64,000 nt of DNA from Anaspis maculata (lineage: Eukaryota; Arthropoda; Insecta; Coleoptera; Scraptiidae), in NCBI GenBank assembly GCA_949128115.1, contig OX421965.1, forward strand, positions 53,125,257 to 53,189,256, read 5' to 3'. The translations under genes and the position numbers were made by a program. Shown piece after piece: positions 57,042 to 64,000 of the stretch. The stretch's first letter is position 1, and each line of letters begins with the position of its first letter. The notes beneath the pieces were generated by a model. It was not told the DNA's origin, ran no database searches, and saw only the letters and a program-made list of their open reading frames with translations.

Positions 57042-57769
57042 ACAGGGAGCTGGTACCTCAGAACTTACGTCATAAGGTACATGATTTTAACCCTGTAGGT
57101 CTAATGTGCGTTGATAAGGTTGTTAAAAATTTCTTTGACTTACATGTCAGACCGGGGGCTTTAGGCTGGTATAGGCTTGTCAATTTTCGAAAAATGTCAA
57201 AAATTTATGTCATAAGGTACATAAATGAAACCAACGGGCTTTTGTATGCGAACATCCCCTTAATCAAAAATCGGGTCATAAGTCAAAATTTTTGGGGGCT
57301 CTCGGTCCATAAGACAAGTTTGAAATTTTCAAAAAGGCCCAAATTTACCTCCTGCTGGAGACTTCTCCTTTGGCATAATTTTAGGAATGAAAAACGATTC
57401 TCACATGATTTTTTACGCAGGTTTTGAATCTGCCAACAAAAGTTTTTAATGGTACATCGCTTGCAGTGTGCAACATCGAAAAATTTTTCTCAAATCGTAA
57501 ACCCTGTATTTTAACATGGAAATCAATCCCGTTTTCCATTCTGATTACTGATATATATCACACTTGGTGGGTGATTCAACAAAACGCCTGTGAAAAAATT
57601 GATAAATTTTGGTTCTTTTTTGAAAATTTCAAACTTGTCTTATTAGCCCAGGCTTTTTAGCATTTAACGTGAAACAAATTAATCCACGTGCAATCTTCAC
57701 GGTATCGTACCCACTTAACCTTACTAAACAACATACTAAAAGTCCCCAACTTTCCTCCGTGTGCGTCAT
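57042..57769. repeat. Repeat family X, copy A, with nested MITE
   Basis: Outside the nested MITE (57,309-57,643), both flanks match 61,640-62,970 in inverted orientation. Shared landmarks are GACAGGGAGCTGG / CCAGCTCGCTGTC, AACCCTGTAGGTCTAATGTG, AAAGCCTGGGCT and ATGACGCACACGG. No coding capacity is evident. Confidence 0.85.
57309..57643. mobile_element. 335-bp MITE nested in repeat X copy A
   Basis: TAAGACAAGTTTGAAATTTT and six further bases at the left are mirrored perfectly at the right (AAAATTTCAAACTTGTCTTA). TIRs are therefore 26 bp or more, starting AGACAAG after a duplicated TA. The middle is not palindromic. Confidence 0.85.
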
Positions 57770-59099
57770 AATTTTTGAGGGGGGGGGGTCAAAATTTTCA
57801 TTAAAAAAATTCTAGGACAAGAGTTATCTAGTCAGTGGCTTCTGATTTATCATATTTGGATACAGTGGGTTATAAGTGAAGCTTATTGACAAATTAGATG
57901 TCTATGGTCCCCGTGAGGGGAGCTCGGGAGGGGGGCAATTGGTGACCTATGGAAGAAATTTGGTTTTCAATAATATTGAGACAATACTGGCATGCTGGGT
58001 ATCGTTTCTCACTAAATCTGACCTTGCAAATCCGAATATGACATTTAAATTCTGTTTAAAAACTCTTTCGAGCAATTTTTGGCAGAAAAACGTGATTTTG
58101 GGACCAAAGTAAAGCCGGTTTTTCAATTTGGGTTATTTTTGCGTTTGATGCATTAATCATTTGGATTCAAGATTGGATCAATTATATGGACTTAAGTCCT
58201 AAATGTCACTCAAAAATATCTCCGCGCAGTTGAAAAAAATGTATTGTAGCTGTAATATGGCTTTGATTTCATCCTTAAAGGTTTCTTCTTGTAGCCAAAA
58301 CAATTCTCTAGCTTCCAAAAAAAGAACACTCCACATTAAAATTATAATAATATAACAACAGCAACTTTCCCGCGGGTATAGCCACATTTTTCAGTTTCAA
58401 GCTGGCTTACACCGAACATCAAACCAACTCCATTTTATAGTATTCAAGAAATAATAATTATGTCGAATGCCTGATGTAAATGCGTGAAATAGTTGCAGTT
58501 ATCGATCCTATTCAAAATTTCGATCATTGATGTATTCAACGATCAATTTGAGAGCAAGAGCAACAAGAGCAATTTATCATTTTTTTCCATCAAAAATGCT
58601 CACAATCTTTTCAAAACAGAGCTTTAACATTGTATTTACATATTAATAATGTATTGGAAGTCTAGCACAGCACAGGAAGATTTTTATAGCCATGCTCTGC
58701 AAAAAATATCAAATTATTATTATAATCTCAAGTTCACAAGTACTCAAAAAAAATGGCATCTAGCTTACCATCCGTACTTTAAGCTTATTTTGTCCAATAT
58801 TAGTTTCGTTAAAAACTTGTCTGTTGATTTCCAAACAATAAATCGATAGGTACCTCGAATACCTACCTATAGTACCTATACCCATCTAAAATATTAGCAA
58901 AGTTATCTAGCACCTTAAGGGACTAAATACATAAGTTTATAAAAATAACAGATCGTCCTCAGGGTCATACTCAACAAGGTGGGGTAGATTCTTACATGTT
59001 GTGCCCCTACAGAACTTACTTACACATTTTCGAATAAGACAAAGAAGATCGCCTGCATCTACATTTCAGACCGCAGTTCTTCTTGCAGTTGCAAGACAC
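57770..59099. other. AT-rich stretch without recognisable gene
   Basis: G-run at 57,779-57,788 and TACC-rich simple sequence near 58,850-58,885. No motif-bearing frame. Confidence 0.5.
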
Positions 59100-60739
59100 T
59101 GGGTCGTATGAATAAAAACGAAGCATTCGCTCCAAGCAAGTGCTAGGTAGTAAAAGCATCTGCTCCTAGTAAAAGGTCGGAGTAAAAGCATCTGCTCCAA
59201 TTCGTATGAATAAGGAAATGCTTTTACTTTGGAGCATCTGCTACCTGTAGGTGAAGCAAGTGCTATACTTTTAGCGCATTTTCGTAAGAAAAGGACGCTT
59301 ATATGGCCGGTTTGTCTGTCTGTATGTCCGTCTGTCTGTCCGTGTAGAAATTAAGAAGTTGTACTCCTCCTCGAGGAATGAAGCTAGAGCCTTGAAACTT
59401 TTTCTGATGGATTGCTGATGTTCTCAAGGGTGGCCACTGTGTATTATTCCTTCATCCATACATAGTTAAACTATTGTTATCAAAGAACAAAGATTTCCTG
59501 TGCACTTTTAAGAAGTTGAACTCCTCGGGGAATAAAGCTAGAGCTTTGGAATTTTTCCCAATGGATAGCTGATGTCCCCAAGGGTGGCCAATGTGCATTA
59601 TTTTTTTATGAATACATAGTCATCATTATTATTATCATAACACTAAGATTTCCTGTGCACTTCTAAGAAGTTGAGCTCCTCATATCGGGGAATGAAGCTA
59701 GAGCCCTAAAACTTTTTCCGATCCATACTAAGGTCCTTAAGGGTGGCCAGTGAGCAGATTGGATTTCATGATTGCGCCGCCATCTTAGTCGCCATATTGA
59801 GATCTCTTATTGGTTGAACGATTTTCATGAAACTTGGAACTCACCCTTATGTCGTATGATCATTCTTATTTTCAAGCTGAATGTAATGATTCTCCCGCCA
59901 TCTTAGCCGTCATATTGAAATTTCTCATTAGTGGAACGATTGTCATGAAACGTGAAACTTACTCTTGTCTCGTATGAACATCCTTATTATTTTATAAAGC
60001 TCATAGAGGAAAACAAATGAACTCTCTATATCTTCAGCTACTCCCGTTTGGAATCCGGGATCAGCAACATGCCTTGGAAAAAAGACACGACAAAAAGTAT
60101 GAAGCGAGAAAGAGGGCTGCTGGAATTTTTAAATGGACAATTGGGAGGATTGGCAGGATTGGTCAAAAAATAAGACACACAAAAGTTGATATGGAACAAT
60201 AATCAAAGATGAAGTATACCGCATGGGTTATAATGTAATCCGTCAAAAACTGAACATAATTATCAGGGCATAATAATTAGGGCTCCACCTTTAGTTTCTA
60301 ACTCATCTCCTAAAAAGATAAAGCCATCCATTGCACTTTTTCCCTGTTAAAGCGATAGGTATAGGCTTTTGAAATTTTCTGGATTCGTTTCCTGTCGTAC
60401 TTTATAATTTTTAATCTTTCTTAGAGGTGCTCGCATAGAAGCCGCCATATTAACAATCGACCTATACTGATCTAAATATTCTGGCTTGTGACCTGAGTCT
60501 ACTCCAGAGCTACCTCCAAAATTGAGAAGCATTTACTCAACATAACAAGTAAATGCTCGGTTTTATTCATATGAAATGGAGCATTTACTCCACGACGGTA
60601 GCAAATCCTCCTTTTACTCCAGCATTACCTTTTACTTTGAGCATGAGCATTTGCTTCGATTTCTTATTCATACAAAATGAAGTAAAAGCTAGCTTTTACT
60701 ATAGTCAAAGCATTACCTCCTTTTTATTCATACCACCCA
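59100..60739. mobile_element. 1.64-kb element with subterminal repeats
   Basis: TGGGTCGTATGAATAAAAA at the left mirrors TTTTTATTCATACCACCCA at the right (one mismatch). Inside both ends, GTATGAATAA, AGCATCTGCTCC and AGTAAAAGCAT words recur many times in both orientations over about 130-200 bp. The middle holds three tandem copies of a roughly 160-bp unit (about 59,348, 59,508, 59,665; AAGAAGTTG.ACTCCTC..GGGAATGAAGCTAGAGC) and two of a roughly 125-bp unit with CCGCCATCTTAG. A (TGTC)n run lies at 59,314-59,343. No transposase. Subterminal iterations suggest a transposase-binding array. Confidence 0.75.
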
Positions 60740-60817
60740 ATATCTTCAAAAGAGTCTACGGAGCTGGAGGAAGATGCGACTAACTACACGTGGGTGCTCC
60801 CGCATAGCCCACCGTGT

Positions 60818-61042
60818 TGTTTGTTCACATCTAGAGTACCTTAGCTATTATTATCTAGCGAAAACCCGAGGTTAATCCGAGGTCTAGGAGCCGCGATATT
60901 GCGTGAAATGACAAACACACAGACGGACGGACGGACGAATAATGAAATAAAATATCTCTGTTGTTTGTACATCTAGAGTACCTAAGCTATCATCTAGCAA
61001 AAACTCAAGCGCAATCCGAAGCTTAGTAGCTGAGATATTGCC
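60818..61042. repeat. Diverged tandem duplication of about 85 bp, spaced 140 bp
   Basis: TTGTTTGT..ACATCTAGAGTACC followed by TATCTAGCGAAAACCCGAGG...GATATTGC at 60,818-60,903 recurs with changes at 60,959-61,042. A (GGAC)n run lies between them at 60,922-60,937. Confidence 0.75.
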
Positions 61043-61639
61043 GGATACTGCAGACGGCAATAACAAGAACAAACTATAAGAGCTACAAGTAGTAGCGCTA
61101 AAACCATAGAGGAAAATTGCGAAAATGTACCTAGTACTTACTCATACGAGTACTACCAAACCAGATTTAGTCAGTACAATGCTGTACATATTGAACGTAA
61201 GATCAATTATTACAGATCAAAGTCTAGGTTATTAATGTTGAAGTGATTTTCCCTATATAATGCGTTTGACGTAACTTCATAGAATCCTTATTGGAATTGC
61301 TGGACAATTCACAATGGAGCTAAAAGATACGTCATTTTGAAGCTGAAACTGTAGGGAATCTACTGCATATAATAATACCAAGTGGTATTTGGTGGTCGAT
61401 GCAAAAGTGAAATGTTAACTGAAGCATAAGAAAAAACACGAAAAAAGTGCCATTATCAAGAAATTAAGTCTGTTAGTGTCAAATTTTGGACAAAAGCTAT
61501 CCCATATCATTCACTTTGATTCATTATCTTTCATTCAAGACCAAGATAAGAGAAATCGATTGAGTGATTGAGAACTGAGAGCATTTTTAGGCGGAAAGTG
61601 CATTTTGAGGTGTCTTCATCTTTGCCTGTCAAAAAAACA

Positions 61640-62970
61640 ATGACGCACACGGGGGAAAGTTGGGGACTTTTTGTATGTTATACAGCAAAGTCTAGTGAAC
61701 CCAAAACTGAAGAGATTGACCGTGTTTTAATTTGTTTCATGTTTTGCCGTTTTTTCGACTAAAAAGCCTGGGCTATACAGGGTGTCCGTTTTTCGAGGCT
61801 AAGCATGGGTATCTCGCTTATCTTCAGAGATACAGAGTCGGTTAAATTAGAAAAAAGTTGCGAATTTTCATGACGATCAATGATCCAAAAAGATATTTGA
61901 CTTGTCAGTTTTAGTTTTCGAGATATCGAGAAAAAACTGAAATTTGTAATTTTTGTTTTTATTTTTTATTTGAAAAACGGTTGAAGGTAGCCTTTTCTAA
62001 TTAAGACATTGTGCAGGCACTTTTCCAAGGGGAATTCATTGTCGCCAAAATCTTCATTCTAGCTTCCAAAACAACCGAGATATGACATTCAACTTTTTTT
62101 TCTCTTATGGGCGCCATATTGGATTTTGACATTTTTGAATACAATATTTTTTGCTGGTTACAACGATGTGTCACATGCCACTGTTGAATTCATGGTTCTG
62201 AGCAAAAAAATATTTTTTTATTTTTCAAAGAGTGCTTTGGAAACAAAATCAGCACCGTCAATAAAAAAACGTAGATGTTGAACATTTATTCAACAGTGAC
62301 ATGTGGCACATCGTTGTAACCAGAAAAGAATACCGTATTCAAAAATATCAAAATCCAATATGGCGCCCATTAGAGCAAAAAGTTGAATTTCGTATTTCGG
62401 TTGTTTCGAAAGCTAGAATAAAGATTCTGGCAGCTTTGAATTCCCCTTGAAAAAGTGCCCTGACAATGTCTAGATTAGAAAAAGCCACCTCAACCGTTTT
62501 TGGAATAAAAAATAAAAACAAAAATTTAAATTCCTTTTTTCTCACGATATCTCCAAAACTAAAATCGATACGTCAAATTTCTTTTTGAATCATTGATCGT
62601 CATGAAAATGCGCAACTTTTTCCTAATTTAACCGACTTTGTATCTCTCAAGATAAGCGAGATACCCATGCTTAGCTTCGAAAAACGGACACCCTGTATAG
62701 ACTGAAAGCCCCCAAAAAAATTTTCTCACGACCAGATTTTCGATCAAGGGGATGTTCCCACACAAAATCCAGTTGGTTTCATTCATTTACCTTATGACGT
62801 AAATTTTTTATAATTTTTTCGAAAACTGACAGGCTCATACCACTCTAAAGCCCCCGGTCTGGCATGTAAGACAAAGCAATTTTCAACAACCTTATCAACG
62901 CACATTAGACCTACAGGGTTAAAATCATGTACCTTATATGACGTAAGTTTTAAGGCACCAGCTCGCTGTC
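61640..62970. repeat. Repeat family X, copy B, with nested foldback
   Basis: Inverted relative to copy A; flanks 61,640-61,774 and 62,701-62,970 match copy A either side of its own MITE. Here the interruption is a different, larger palindrome. Confidence 0.85.
61773..62700. mobile_element. Foldback palindrome (0.93 kb) nested in repeat X copy B
   Basis: CTATACAGGGTGTCCGTTTT at the left is mirrored by AAACGGACACCCTGTATAG at the right. Inner blocks pair nearly to the centre at about 62,240: GATACCCATGCTTAGC with its complement, GATCAATGATCCAAAAAG, TGGCGCCCAT, and CAACAGTGACATGTG. TA duplications flank CAGGGTGTCC, a terminus widespread among insect MITEs. Non-coding; transcripts would fold into a long hairpin. 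Confidence 0.92.
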
Positions 62971-64000
62971 CATTAGTTAGAAATCTCCGTCCGGAAGCCG
63001 CGTCTATTTACCATGGCATACGCTTATGCATTTCGATCTGTTTTAATATGGTCATAAATATTTATGTAATTCATACCGGCTTGTCAATGTCGATAAACAG
63101 CTATCAGAAGAACCCATTATAATTTCAATAGAATCTGAAATATGCATCTCTCGACTCCCCTGCTGATTACCGCGGAAGCTCCTGTTTCCAGTTTCCATAA
63201 TTGAAACCGGAGCCTGATGCACGTCGCGTTTTTGCCGCGCGTCTTCACCCGACACTGCCGATGATGACACTTTAGATTTCTTTATTTCGCTCCTGCAATC
63301 CGACGTCGAGAGACAGCCAACGTAATTAATGACTACCTCTATAATACGTATACTGCAACCGAGAGAACGAGGAAATTGCAATCTAACCTACGCATCTGAC
63401 AGAGAGCCGAGTATTTTGCAGAATCCCATGTTCCACTGGGCCTGGAGAATTCGAAAGACAATTTCTTCCATGGTAATTGCCGTGTTAACGGCGCACACCG
63501 TTGTCCCAACAAAATGAATTATTTCACTAGCTCTTGCTTTCTCGCTCCCCGGCGCTCTTTTCGTCTGTACCCTACCCTCTCCGTTTTCGGTTAACTCTCG
63601 AGGACATTATCGCCTGCCTTCTCTGATGACGAACAAAGTTGGTATGAGGATCTCTGGATCTCTCCCATAGCACCGACTGAAATCTGAAACTAACCTGATT
63701 ACGAGTAATATGCAAATTTCCCGGCAACAGCTCTCCGAGCGAGAAGCGCAGCATCACGCGAAGAGCCCTCGACGGTAAGACAGGGAGATTTCGGCGGACC
63801 GAAGGGCAAAAGTGACACTCGAAGCGCTCGCTTCTTGGTCCAAAACAACCAAGCCATACACCATCAGGCTTGATGATTGTCGTCTTCTGTGGAGTTGCTA
63901 ATTAGATAAGCGTTCCGTTTATTACAGAGAACGTCAACTGATGCCTGGAGAATGTAGCGTGTCTTCGGGAAAGATCAATTACTGTATTGCGCGAGTCTGG
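62971..64000. other. Stretch with one possible exon
   Basis: Apart from a - frame at 63,055-63,310 (see findings) there is no gene signal. Composition is more balanced than elsewhere. The window ends here. Confidence 0.4.

Noticed and set aside
56858..57427. 189-codon frame
   Set aside because: Its second half is repeat family X plus the start of a MITE, and the inverted copy of X is not open in the same way; a chance frame.
1..64000. tRNA and rRNA genes
   Set aside because: I saw no A-box/B-box cloverleaf or conserved rRNA core by eye; a covariance search would be needed to exclude a tRNA or SINE.

Overview
This window is eukaryotic nuclear DNA, most likely from an insect. It has spliced genes with very short GT-AG introns, AATAAA signals, AT-rich intergenic DNA with many TACC/GGTA simple runs, and a dense load of insect-type transposons. 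A hemipteran is plausible but I cannot prove the order. Only one conventional host gene is clearly complete: a four-coding-exon ELOVL fatty-acid elongase at about 6.7-8.4 kb on the + strand, with every family motif present. Nearly everything else I can identify is mobile DNA or its debris.

Layout. 1-1.9 kb: 3' half of a Gypsy-type LTR retrotransposon (RNase H end, integrase, polypurine tract, probable 3' LTR). 4.3-5.8 kb: a 1.5-kb foldback palindrome. 6.7-8.4 kb: ELOVL. 9.1-11.0 kb: a decayed Penelope-like element on the - strand with reverse transcriptase, GIY-YIG endonuclease and a hammerhead-ribozyme motif; a 327-bp palindromic MITE interrupts its RT. 13.5-14.6 kb: another foldback. 21.8-22.85 kb: a non-autonomous hAT element with a perfect 8-bp target duplication, carrying a second copy of the MITE found in the Penelope element. 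25.8-28.7 kb: small palindrome, an inverted-repeat element and a Tc1/mariner transposase remnant. 33-39.3 kb: three further hairpin or TIR elements. 57-63 kb: two inverted copies of one repeat, each interrupted by a different MITE at the same TA, around a 1.64-kb element with subterminal repeats.

The most striking object is an 11.1-kb element at 40,097-51,199. It has terminal inverted repeats of 2.18 and 1.87 kb, termini beginning AG, and a 6-bp duplication (GCTTTC). Its insertion split a small host hairpin, whose two halves can be recognised on either side. A decayed integrase C-terminus with chromodomain of the Maverick/Polinton type lies inside, so I read it as a non-autonomous Polinton derivative. 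In place of the usual replication and capsid genes, its centre has an intact 455-aa gene for a psq + CENP-B-type DNA-binding protein with its own TATA box and poly(A) signal. Upstream of this gene lies an array of seven 59-bp repeats, each with the CRE palindrome TGACGTCA. There is also a compact 150-aa gene whose poly(A) signal overlaps its stop codon, and a possible third small gene.

How the parts may work together is inference: the psq/CENP-B protein could bind repeats of the element itself, and the CRE array could act as its enhancer. Outside these features, long stretches hold only short chance reading frames and simple repeats.
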